Below, in pieces: positions 35,661 to 45,598 of a DNA stretch of 64,000 bases. Numbering within the stretch: the first letter of the stretch is position 1; each line of letters starts with the position of its first letter. Under the pieces are notes generated by a model. That model did not search any database, had not been told where the DNA came from, and saw nothing but the letters and a program-made list of their open reading frames with translations. Source of the stretch: Heloderma charlesbogerti (Eukaryota; Chordata; Lepidosauria; Squamata; Helodermatidae); contig JANEZZ010002761.1 of NCBI GenBank assembly GCA_026122225.1, positions 248,001 through 312,000 of the forward strand, given 5' to 3'. The translations under genes and the position numbers were made by a program.

Positions 35661-35703
35661 AAATAATAAAATAATGTAAATAATTATTCCAATTTGGTTT
35701 TAG

Positions 35704-35793
35704 GAATCAAAGGAGAAATGGGAGTTATGGGAACCCCTGGAATCCACGGTCCTCCTGGCCCTATAGGATCACCCGGTATTCCAGGTGAAAAAG
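35704..35793 (+). CDS. COL4A1: Type IV collagen alpha-1-like, internal exon 7
   Basis: A 90-bp exon (30 codons), with AG at 35702-35703 and donor gtaata at 35794; phase 1 in and out. It begins GIKGEMGVMGTPG, a close match to the alpha-1(IV) sequence GSKGEMGVMGTPG. The number of triplets from the GLDMPG interruption to this point is the same as in alpha-1(IV) as I recall it, so no exon is missing in the 23-kb intron before it. Confidence 0.92.
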
Positions 35794-36329
35794 GTAATAA
35801 TTATTTGTAGATGAACTGGTGATGTGAAATGAGGTCTTTGGATTAATTCAACCATTCAGCAATCTATTCTGTAACAACTTTGTAAGTATATTAGCTTTTT
35901 ACAAGTCGGACCTGCAACAGAATGTCCTTACCTCCTAGCAAGAAAGCTTCTGTTCAGGGGGCCGGCCAGCCATGCCCTCCTCAAGGATACTCCATCACCC
36001 AACTTTTATTTTTATTTTTTCCCAACAGACATTTGACATTCCATGACTACTATTCATGGTCAATCCCCACTGGTCTGTTTTGGGGGGGTTATTCCTCCTG
36101 ATGTTGTTCCTGCTACTCATAAGAAGCTGGTGGCAGGAGAGGGTGGGAGGTGGGGAGGGGGTGGTTGATGGTTATGGCAGTCATTGACTTCACCATAAAT
36201 AAAAAGATGGAGATTAGGATTTCCCAGTCATATCCCCTTAAGAACAAGAATCCCAAAGAAAGATGAGCTACATTTTCTTATTTTAAAATATGACACATCT
36301 TACAAACTACATGTATGTGTAACATCCCT
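35794..36329. other. Intron, nothing recognised
   Basis: Ordinary sequence with no repeat I can name and no Gly-X-Y codons. Confidence 0.35.
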
Positions 36330-36499
36330 GGGCCGATCTACATTGCGCCCGCCATCGCAATGAATTCGGTGTGCCATCAGGTTAAACGCCCTCGCATTAA
36401 AACGTGATTATTCACACTCACCCATTTTCCCTGTTGCAGTGCTTCATTGAACGCACAAGCTCGGTTCACACTCGAGCGCTGTGCTGTTTTCCTGCACGC

Positions 36500-36570
36500 G
36501 CTTGTCTGATCTCGGAAGCTAAGCGGGGTTGGCCCCAGTCGGTAGTTGGATGGGAGACTGCCTGGGAATC
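36500..36570 (+). pseudogene. 5S rRNA-derived sequence, left arm
   Basis: It matches the middle and 3' part of vertebrate 5S rRNA, including the internal Pol III promoter: A-box region 'gaagctaagcggggttgg' and C-box region 'tggatgggagactgcctggg'. The first third of 5S and the 3' end are missing, so it is not a functional 5S gene. Confidence 0.8.
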
Positions 36571-36960
36571 AGGCTTCCTGCACTGAGCAGGGGGTTGTTC
36601 TATCCCTTCAAATGAGACTAAGTTTTAGCCCCTCCTATCCCCCGCTCCGGATGTTTTTTTTTTAAATTAAGGCATTATCCTTGCAGAGTCGGGGCTTCTC
36701 CAGGATGTTTTTTTTTTTTTCCTAATTGAGGCATGATCTTTGAAGCTTGGAAGTTGTGAAGCTTCACAAAACTGAAGCTTCACAACTTCGAAGCTTCGAA
36801 GATCATGCCCCAATTAGAAAAAAAACATCACAGAGAAGCCGCGATTCTGCGAGGATAATGCCTTAATTAAAAAAAAAAAATCCAGAACAGGGGATTGGAG
36901 GGGGTAAACTTAATCTCATTTGAAGGGATACAACAACCCCCTGCTCAGTGCAGGAAGCCT

Positions 36961-37033
36961 GATTCCCAGGCAGTCTCCCATCCAAGCACTGACCGGGACC
37001 GACCCCGCTTAGCTTTCCAAAATCAGACAAGCA
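36961..37033 (-). pseudogene. 5S rRNA-derived sequence, right arm (inverted)
   Basis: An inverted counterpart of 36500-36570 with a few differences ('cttagctttccaaaatcaga' here against the complement of 'tctgatctcggaagctaag' on the left). Its C-box reads 'cccaggcagtctcccatcca' on the + strand, and the A-box is more damaged than in the left arm. Confidence 0.8.
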
Positions 37034-37508
37034 CGCGCACATCCAGCCCTTTGCTTGTTGCTGAGGAAACGGGGGCTGCTGAGGAAGCTATGCGATCGGT
37101 AGCCGGAAGAAGACATGGGGACATCGAGAGCTGTGATTGAACAGGAGAGAAATACAAACACCACCGCATATGGACAGGTGGGGGAGGGGACTATGACTGG
37201 ATATGGTAGCGAAGGCGGAAAATCAGAGCACATTAAAGGGAAATACCGGGATATTAGGGTATTGAAAGCGGGAGCACGGAAGTGGGAAATTCCAGTTCCA
37301 ATTCGAGGCGGCTACTGCGTAGTGTGAAAGGCGGGCGGTGAAACCTCATTGAAAGCGAAAAAAGGCGGTAAGTGTAGATCCAGCCCGTATGGGTCTCCTG
37401 TGTAGGCATTTTGTAACTTGTAAAGTAGTTCTAAATAAAGCCAAGTTGTTTACCTGGGACATTGGAGAGCCATGTTTAGAACCCTCATCTCTTTCAAAGG
37501 ACAGCCCT

Positions 37509-37792
37509 TTGGGCTTCTTCAAATGGAGCTTTTATCCTGCTATTGAGATAGCTCTCTCACGGAAGTTCGCGGGCTGCTTAGATGACGCCGTGAACCTCCA
37601 GGGCACCTCCTGCCGTTTCTCCTAGTCTATCCCATGTTTTCCCCAAATGCAAAAAATGCGATATTTTTTCCAGCCCACAGAAACAGCAGCGCCATGACCT
37701 CCCCATAGGGATGTTGGAGAAATCCGCCACGGACTCCAGTGAGGCTGTATTCTTTGGAATCCAGCCCCCCGGAATCCGTGGTGGATCCGTTG
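37509..37792. repeat. Family B element, 5' part, joined to unassigned sequence
   Basis: From 'gggcttcttcaaatggagct' to 'ccagggcacctcctgcc' it matches 1912-2025. The remainder to 37792 has no match that I can see in the window. Confidence 0.55.
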
Positions 37793-38240
37793 CCCTCATT
37801 TGAACCCTCTGCAGTTTATCTACATCCTTCTTAAAATGTGGCAGCCAGAACTGGATACAGTACTCCAGATGAGGCTGAGTAGAGGGGAACTAGTACTTCC
37901 CGGGATTTGGAAGCTATACTTCTATTAATGCAGCCCAAAATAGCATTTGCCTTTTTTGCAGCCACATCCCATTGGCTCATATTCAGCTTGTGATCCACAA
38001 CAATTCCAAGATCCTTCTCGCTGGTAGTGTGGTTGAGCCAAGTCTCCCCCATCTTGTAACTGTGGATTTGGTTTCTTTTTCCTAGGTGCAGAACTTGGCA
38101 TTTATCCCTATTAAATTTCATGCTGTTTTTTTCTACCAAGCACTCCAGACTATCAAGATCAATTTGAATGTTGTTTCTGTCTTCCAGGTTATTAGTTATC
38201 CCACCCAATTTTGTGTCATCTGCAAATTTGATAAGCCCCT
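37793..38240 (-). mobile_element. CR1 LINE fragment (3' half of reverse transcriptase)
   Basis: The reversed phrases 'cctcatttgaaccctctgca' and 'ttcttaaaatgtggcagcc' match the CR1 at 5640-5720. A frame on the minus strand includes FADDTKLGG near 38215 and VLHLGKRNQ near 38085. Both ends are truncated. Confidence 0.85.
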
Positions 38241-39689
38241 TCAGTACCTGGCCATAGTTGCTCTGAGCACATGCCAGATTATGTCCAGAGCACTCACTAC
38301 AAGGCAGGATGCTTCTGCACTTCACATTTAAGTATTCAGCAGCTGCTTCCTCTCCAAGGAAATTGAGAGATGGGGATAGCTCTCTGTGAAGAAAGCCTTC
38401 GTCCCTCAGAACCAAAAATACTGTTTCAAACCTGAAGAAATGAACTTAATTGGGGAAATGAAACTACTCCTCTCAGGGATAATCCCTCCCAACAAAAAAA
38501 CCTGAGGCCTCTAAGCCTGACCTTTTTTCCCTTTGCCTGTGTAGGCCCCAAACCTTCACAGTGGTTGAGAGACCAACGTGAACCTGAGAGGTTTTGCATC
38601 ACTGAGTAGAGCAGAGCACTCCCTAAGTGACGAGAGAAAGATCCATCCCAATCCAAGGACCAAGGGGGCTTGTCAAAATTTCCCTGCCTGTCTGATGAGG
38701 TCTTGCTTGGATGACATGGAGGGGGATGGGCACAGGAGACCAGAAAAGGCCTCCAGCTGAGTCCAATGCACACTGTTGCCACTTGACCAGAGGCAGGAAG
38801 AGGCTCCCCATAGTTTGGCTATGGCTCCCCATAGTTTGTAAAAGGTCTCCAAGTAGCCTTGGTGGTGATGCCTAGAGCCAAAGTGGCTCCTGCCTGAAAA
38901 ATAGTGAAGAACTGGACTGGACTGTCCTCCAATGAAGCCACTTCATGTGCTGCTGTCTGTTCACTGTCTCAAGGAAGATTGAACCCTTTGGCTGAAATTC
39001 TATGCATGTCTTTTAGGGAGTAAGCCCTATTGAATCTAATGGGATTTACTTCTAAGTGAATATATTTAGAATTATGCTGCATGTGTCTAATAAAATGCCT
39101 CTTAGACTGACAATGGATTACTGTAAAATTCTTTAAAACCTCAGATACTAGCAAGGAAGTATTAAGTTGGATCGACAATGGAAAATAAAACTAATATAAA
39201 TAAATTGTATCAACGGTGAAAAGACAGATAATTTAAAATAAGTTAAGATAGTATTCTTTAATAAAAGACAGTGAAGATGTACAGAACTCTCACTTTTCCC
39301 AATGTTTAGGACTGTTTATGCTGTTTAAGGTTGATAACGACTCATAATATTATCAGAGCTTGCTTTTCATACTTTGAGAAGGGCATTTACAAAAATGTGT
39401 TTTCCAGACAATGCTGATAGCATATTTATATGGCATATATAGGAATATACCACTAAACAACGTTTTTGTGTCTGTGGTTAAGATATAGTAGAAGACATAG
39501 TTAATTATGTTTTGTATGATCCATTACATAAGATTCCCAGGGAAAGATTCCTTAGGAGTCTGTTCAATGTATTTTTTTAGTATTAGCTTTGCTGTCTGGT
39601 TCTGTGAAGACTTGTGTTCATTGCCAAATTCTAGAGCAGATTAGTAAGTTGTCAGTGTCTGTGAATCTAGAAAAGAATGCACTAGGAAC
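38241..39689. other. Intron with one family A repeat
   Basis: 38990-39080 is a family A repeat (core 'attgaatctaatgggattta'). The rest, including the region around 38330-38900, shows no family that I can name. Confidence 0.45.
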
Positions 39690-40925
39690 AACATGGACTT
39701 ATCAAGAATAAGAAATGACAGACCATACTAAATTCCTTTTTTGATAGGTAACTAGTTTGATAGATCATGAAAATGCCATTGACATATCAATTTCAGCAAA
39801 GAATATGACAAAATTTCCATGATATCTTTGTTGGCAAAATGGTACAATGTGAGCTGGACAATACTAATGTAGGGTAGATAAACAGCTGTCGAGCAACTGT
39901 ACTCAATGAGTGTTGGTTAATGGTTCAGTATCAACCTGGAGACAGGTTTCAAGTAAAGTACCACAGAGCTCTGTCCTAGCCCTGTGCTGTTCAACATTTT
40001 TATAAATGACATGGATGGAATGCGTTTCAGATTTGCAGATGACACAAAACTGATAGCAAACACAATAGAAGGTAGAATCAAGATTCTGAAAGAACTTGAC
40101 AGGCTGGAACACTGGGCCAAAATCAGCAAGATGAAATTCAACATGGATAAATGTGATATCCTACATTTATGTACAAACACCACCCCCACCACTCTCACAA
40201 AAAAAGTATAGGATGGGGGACAGGTGGGCTGCCAGTAGTACAAAGGATCAAGGGGTCTTAGTTATTGACAAGCGGAACATGAGCCAGCACTGTGATGCAA
40301 CTGCTAAAAAAGCAGTTTTAGGCTGCATTAACAGAAGCATATTGTCCACATATGAAAAGTAATATGCCTTCTGCAGGAGGGCTAAAAGTGGGGATAGGGA
40401 TGGGGCAGTGCATGCTGGCCTTGTGTCCAACATTCCTGTATATGCTGGGCCCCACCCCTTCATTCCCCAACCTCCCTCCCTTGACCTGGGAGGTCTGAAT
40501 GGAGGTTCTACTTATATTCAGTTGAACATGAGTCAAACAAAGGGACCCTGATAAAGCAATTCTGGGTACCACATTTAAGGAAGACACTTATAAACTAGAG
40601 CAGAGGAGGATAACCAGTATGGTCAAGGCTCTGGAAATCAAGTCCTTGGAGGAATGGTAGAAAGAGCTGGCTATGTTTAGCTTGGAGATGAGGAGATTAA
40701 GGGGAGACATGATAGCTGTCTTCAAATATCTGAAGATCTGTCATGCAGAAGTTAAAGCACATTTGTTCTCTGTTTCTCCAGAGGGCCAGACTTGAACTAA
40801 TGGGTGAAAATTGCAAGGAAGCGGATTTCAACTAAACATTAGCATTGAACACAGTTTCTTAGGAGTTGTAGACTCTCCAGAGGGTTGGACTAGATTATTT
40901 CCAAGATCCCTTCCAACTCTAAATT
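39690..40925 (+). mobile_element. CR1-like LINE fragment, old
   Basis: Reverse-transcriptase remains include 'LFNIFINDMDGM', 'FRFADDTKLIANT' near 40030 and 'KMKFNMDKCDILHL' near 40130. The 3' end 'gatcccttccaactctaaat' lies near 40920. It is more decayed than the other CR1 copies. The part 40370-40560 does not fit and may be a later insertion. Confidence 0.75.
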
Positions 40926-41299
40926 CACAAGATCGTGATGTACACATACTGATGATGTTTCAAGTAACTGCTAAAAAAAATCTACAAGATATATTGTGTT
41001 GAGATTAGCATATTAAATAAGTGTATATTGTTTGTTGCCTTTGCTGATATTTTGTATTGGTAATTTGACCTTTTACAGTTTTTTGCTAATCCTTGGATTT
41101 AAGAAAATAAGTGGCTATTAACTTCATAGAAACATATTTCTAACAATATGTTTAAATAAAGCCAAATTCAATGAAGAAAAGTGTTTTTGAATGTGCTTTG
41201 CTATTATGCCTCTTTAGAGGGTTTGAGAATGTCATTCTTACCCCCAACTCATACAGTTTTCCTGGGCTTCTGGTGTTCAGTACAGTATGTTTATTGCAG

Positions 41300-41452
41300 G
41301 TGACACAGGCTTTCCTGGAGTGGCAGGACTCAGAGGTGATCCTGGTTTAAAAGGTGAAAAGGGTGAAGCTGGTCTACCGGGAGAGCCAGGATCAATTGAT
41401 CATGTAGACATGGAAAACATGAAAGGCCAGAAGGGAGATCAAGGAATTAAAG
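41300..41452 (+). CDS. COL4A1: Type IV collagen alpha-1-like, internal exon 8
   Basis: A 153-bp exon (51 codons), with AG at 41298-41299 and a weaker donor gtttgt at 41453; phase 1 in and out. It contains [13 protein letters not shown] and then the longest Gly-X-Y interruption in the window, [18 protein letters not shown]. In alpha-1(IV) the equivalent is [18 protein letters not shown] from memory. No other alpha(IV) chain that I recall has this block, so it is the best single marker for the gene assignment. Confidence 0.93.
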
Positions 41453-41987
41453 GTTTGTAAAATTAGACAACGTGTGCAAGCACATTGTTTCTGTTGTGTT
41501 TTGATTATGTTTGCATCTAAGCCAAAACAGTAGTTATTCTGGCATGGACATGTGCCTAATACTGCTGTGTTTAATCCCTGCCCCCACCACTCAGCTTGCC
41601 TTGAAAATTTGGGTTTTGCAAGCATTCCTGTAGAATACTGACCTCCCCTACAATACCCTGCCATTGTGCCCCTGTCCCCCTTGTCAGAAACCCTGCCCCC
41701 ATACTTTGGCAAAGGTGGAGGGGATAACTGTAGGTGGAAGGGCTCACTTGATAGGCCCAGTTCCTGAGCTTGAAATGATACTTCTGAGACTGCTTGGAAT
41801 CAATATTATAAGCTCTGGAGGCAGGGAGGCAGGCAAACCGGGCTAGTGAATCCTTCCAACCACTAGTTATCTCCTCCACCTTCACAAAAATAACATATTC
41901 TCATTTGCTAGGAGAGGAACTTGCAGGAAGAAAGGCACATGCGCACATTAGGATGACTGTGTTCAAGCCAGATCCAGACCCATTTAA
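41453..41987. other. Intron, nothing recognised
   Basis: The start of the 16-kb intron. A C-rich stretch near 41580-41710 has no clear family. Confidence 0.35.
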
Positions 41988-42441
41988 GGGCGCAACCCTA
42001 TCATGTGCTCCCTCAGTGACTGGAAGCCCCTGAACTTGGAAGTGTCTGATCATCCAGTGCTGGGCAGGAGGCGCAGCAGGGGCCTCCCCATCCTCCCACC
42101 CTGTAGATTTCACTTGATGGGCTTTATAGCCTGTCTAGTGAGGGCACTTCAGAGGGAAAGAGACTGGAGGAGGCTCAGGATAAATCGTATCCTGGCCTCT
42201 CTGGTCTCCTCCCTTCCTCACCTGCCAGAACGCCCCCTTTCCTCCTCCAAGATAGCTTTTCCAACCTTAAAGGGCAACTGGTATGGTTATTTCCACACCC
42301 ACTGCGAGGAGGCAGGGGAGGAGAGTCAGATCTCCAACCCACCCTTCTTTGGTCGGAAAGCTGTCTCCAACCTTGGAAAGGGGAATCCAAACAATCCCAT
42401 GGTCCCTAGGACGCTTGCCCAGGGACCATAGGATTGCTTTC
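41988..42441. mobile_element. Harbinger-like MITE, family C (copy 4)
   Basis: A 454-bp element with ends GGGCGCAACCCTAT and ATAGGATTGCTTTC. It is flanked by TAA on the left (41985-41987) and TAT on the right (42442-42444), consistent with a TWA duplication that has since mutated. It shares 'cccctgaacttggaag' and other interior phrases with the other copies. Confidence 0.7.
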
Positions 42442-42838
42442 TATGGCTGGCAAAACAAGGTGTACTGTTTTGTGTGTGGTGAATTCATATTTTGAGTTCC
42501 CCCACTCAAATGTCACTGTTAGAAGTGCATATATCCATTATTTGCTATGTTATGGCTAAACCTGTGTACAGATCATACCAGTGTCATAGAAATGTCTTTG
42601 CCTGGGATACATACATTCATTTTTTCTGAACTGCAATGATCTTTGATCAAACCTGTTTTTCAGGGTTTTGTAGTATGTCAAGCTGTACCCTATATATTTG
42701 AAATTCACTATCAGAGACTACCAGTACCACTGCAATAATGTGTACATTTTAGTCTGACTGTTGTAGGTATATATTACATATTGCCTATGTGAATTTGTTA
42801 GTGTGCACATGTCCTCTGGAAGGGGTACATTAAACCCA
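42442..42838. other. Intron, nothing recognised
   Basis: Ordinary AT-rich sequence. Confidence 0.3.
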
Positions 42839-43958
42839 CCCTCTTCCATAGCCTCCATAATTAGAAGAGTCCACCAGTAAGTGCAGGCAGCTTTTATTTG
42901 TAAGTCTTTGCCTCCAGTTACAGCACCGAGGCCAAGCCAGCATATAGACTACCAATTCAGGGAAAGGAATTATGCCTCCCTCTCCCGCTCCTTGGCTTTA
43001 AATTACAAAATGGCCCACCTCTCCCATTCTGAAGTACTGGCCTTCCAGGTGACAACCTTCACAGTTTTTCTTCCCTAGCAGTTGTCCATTCCTAGGGAAG
43101 TAGCTCTCCCGACCAAGCTGTGGGTGTGGCTCTTCAGGTGCCTCCGAGCAGGATGCGAAGCCTTGGCTTGGATATGCCTGAGGTCTTCCTGTGGATGCCA
43201 ACTGGTAATTTCCAGGTCTCCTGCAGCAGAAGCCCTGGGTGGTAGTTGGAGGTGAAGCTCTCCTCTGGTATCTGCCTTGGCAGAAAGTGTCTGCCCTCCC
43301 TCTTGCAAGCACCTCTCACCAGCCTGTCTTCCCTCCTTTTGCTCTTTCCACCACCCTCCTCTTCCTGCTCCTTCCCAGAGTGGTATAGGTTTCCGGTATC
43401 TCAGCCGCAACAAAAGTCTCCATCAATTGAATAGCGGTTTCCAGGCTTCTGGCACCATACCCAACTCCATGCTGTAGGGGGTGAGACATTCACAAACTGT
43501 TCTAACATCACACACTCCACCACTTGCTCAGCATTTCGAACAGCTGGCTTCAGCCACCACAGACAGTGAGCCCATATGTGCTGTCCCAAGGCCCCAACAA
43601 GGTCTGGGGACACTAGTAATTACCACATTTTCCACAGCTGCCCTCTGTCTTCCCCTAGCCAGGACCAGGGCCCATACATTCCATAAAGGAAAGGAAAGGA
43701 GGCAGCAGCACCACTTAAAGGGCAGGTCTCCTTACACAAGGAGAATGAGACAGCAAATATCTCCTCCTCTAGCTCTTCAGCTAACAGCTTTCCCTGAGAA
43801 TTTACTAGGACCCCTGGAGGGTATGCAAATTAGTCTATCCTCAGGGATTCCTCCAGTCAGTAAGCAGAACCAATGTCTTGCCAGCCTCCTTCAGTAAGGG
43901 GGGTTATCCCAGAACTCCAGACCAGCCCTGCCTACTGGCAGACAAACAGGGCTCACAA
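42839..43958 (-). repeat. LTR-like repeat candidate
   Basis: Read on the minus strand the block starts TGTGAGCCCTG near 43958 and carries a polyadenylation signal (aaataaaagc, at about 42890-42903 on the + strand) near its other end, followed by about 60-90 bp. That layout suits a long solo LTR. I could not find matching flanking duplications, and the left boundary could lie anywhere from about 42790 to 42870. Open frames within it show no family resemblance. Confidence 0.3.
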
Positions 43959-44377
43959 TGTTTCATTTCATTTTATTGCTGCTTCTCCCATCTACCCCCA
44001 TCTGAGATAGATTAGTTAGGGTGGGATGGTGTTCACATGAGGATAGGGAGTGCAGGATCAGCCGCACCTCCACCCCCCAAACTCACAAGGCTAGGTAGGC
44101 TGTGGTGGGATGTTTTCGTACCCTTTTCTTTGTTGGGGCCTAGCTCCTCAGCCTGACTGGGGCCTGAGGACACCAGGGTCCTGCTGACTTCCCTCCTTGA
44201 AGGGGTTCCCTCCCAACAGGAAGAAGGAGGGAACCGCACCCTTCCCCCCACCAAGAAAGCCCACAAAGGGAAATCAAAACACAGCCATAGCTGATCCAGA
44301 GGCAGGTCTAAGTGCAAACATAAAAGGGGTTGGAGGCCTCCCTCCACTTCTTCACAACGCAGCTTCTCCAGATGATC
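43959..44377. other. Intron, nothing recognised
   Basis: There is an A/G-rich stretch near 44215-44280 and no exon. Confidence 0.3.
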
Positions 44378-45598
44378 TAGATCAGTAACTGGTTAAAGAA
44401 CAGAAAGCAGAGAGTAGGAATAAATGGTAAATTCTCACAATGGGGGGAAGTAAATAGTGGGGTCCCAAAGGGATCTGTATTGGGACCAATGCTTTTCAAC
44501 CTGTTCATAAATGATCTGCAATTAGGAGTGACCAGTGAAGTAGCCGAGTTTGCAGATGACACCAAATCATTTAGGGTTCTTAAAACAAAAAGGGATTGTG
44601 AGAACTCCAAAAGGTTCTCTCCAAACTAGGAGAATGGGCATCTAAATGTCAAATGCAGTTCAGCATAAGCAAGAGTAAAGTGATGCACATTGGGGCAGAA
44701 AATCCCAACTTCAAGTATAGCCTGATGGGATCTGAGCTAGCGATGACCGACTAGGAAAGAGCTTGGGGTTGTGGTGGACAGCTCAATGAACATGTCAACC
44801 CAGTGTGCGCCCACTCTAAAACGTAGGGGGGGGACTTTATATTAGGCATAATTAGAAAAGGAATTGAGAATAAAACTGCCAATATACTGCCCCATATGAA
44901 TCAGTGGTGCGACCACCCTTGGAATACTGTGTACAATTCTGGTCACCATACCTAAAAAAAGCTATTGTAGAGCTGGAAAAAGTGCAGAAAAGGGCAACTA
45001 AAATGATCAGGGGGCTGGAGATCAAGGGGCCTTCTCCCCTATGAGAGCAGGTTACATAATAGCAGGTTACATAATAGCTGGGATTGTTTAGCTTGGGAAA
45101 AAGGAGAGTAAGGGGAGACATGATAGAGGTCTACAAAATTATGCATGGTGTGGAGAATGTGGACAGGGAGACATTTTTCTTCCACTCTCAAAATACTAGA
45201 ACCTGGGGTCATCCTATCAAGCTAATTGGCAGGAGATTCAGGACAGATAAAAGGAAGTACTTCTTCACACAGTGCATAGTTAAACTATGGAACTCACTAC
45301 CACAGGATGTAGCCACAGCCACCGATTTGGATGGCTTTAAAAGGGGGTTGGACAAATTCCTGGAGGAAAAGTCTATCAATGGCTACTAGTCCTGATGGCT
45401 ATGTGTTATCTCCAGTACCAGAGGCAGTGAGGCTATGTACACCAGTTGCTGGGGAACATGGGTGCTTTTCAACCTGATCATTGCGCTCATGCTCTGCTTG
45501 TGGTTTCCTGGTCAACAGCTGATTGGCAACTGGATTAATGGAATGCTGGACTAGATGGACCCTTGATCTGATCCAGCATGGCTGTTCTTATGTTCTTA
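44378..45598 (+). mobile_element. CR1 LINE, second subfamily, 3' part
   Basis: It starts at 'atcagtaactggttaaagaa', the same sequence as 13820 in the nested copy, and runs to 'atggctgttcttatgttctt' at 45597. It includes the reverse-transcriptase catalytic box (AEFADDTKS) near 44545 and the thumb region after it. A 101-aa C-terminal frame lies at 45084-45389 (MFSLGKRRVRGDMIEVYK). It supplies the uninterrupted reference for the 13490-17570 nest. Confidence 0.85.

Larger units (their letters stand above)
36330..37386. mobile_element. Palindromic DNA element carrying two 5S-rRNA-derived sequences
   Basis: The outer ends are inverted repeats (GGGCCGATCTACATTGCG and the reversed right end GGGCTGGATCTACACTTACCG). 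Inside, 36476-37050 is a long inverted repeat centred at about 36780 ('gaagcttcacaa' hairpin). Each arm carries, from outside to centre, a 5S-like piece, a CR1-tail-like 'tgcactgagcagggggttg', a T-run pair and the hairpin. No transposase and no clear target duplication are seen. The hAT or other class is unknown. Confidence 0.7.

Noticed and set aside
12363..35703. A missing collagen exon in the large intron
   Set aside because: Exons 6 and 7 join in phase, with the triplet count expected for alpha-1(IV), and no other splice-flanked Gly-X-Y stretch is seen.
36500..36570. A functional 5S rRNA gene
   Set aside because: Only about 71 nt of the 120-nt gene are present, without the 5' third and the terminator, inside an inverted repeat.
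42895..43897. Open frames with unusual composition as a candidate host gene
   Set aside because: They have no splice-site support and no recognisable domain, and they overlap each other on both strands within the LTR-like block.
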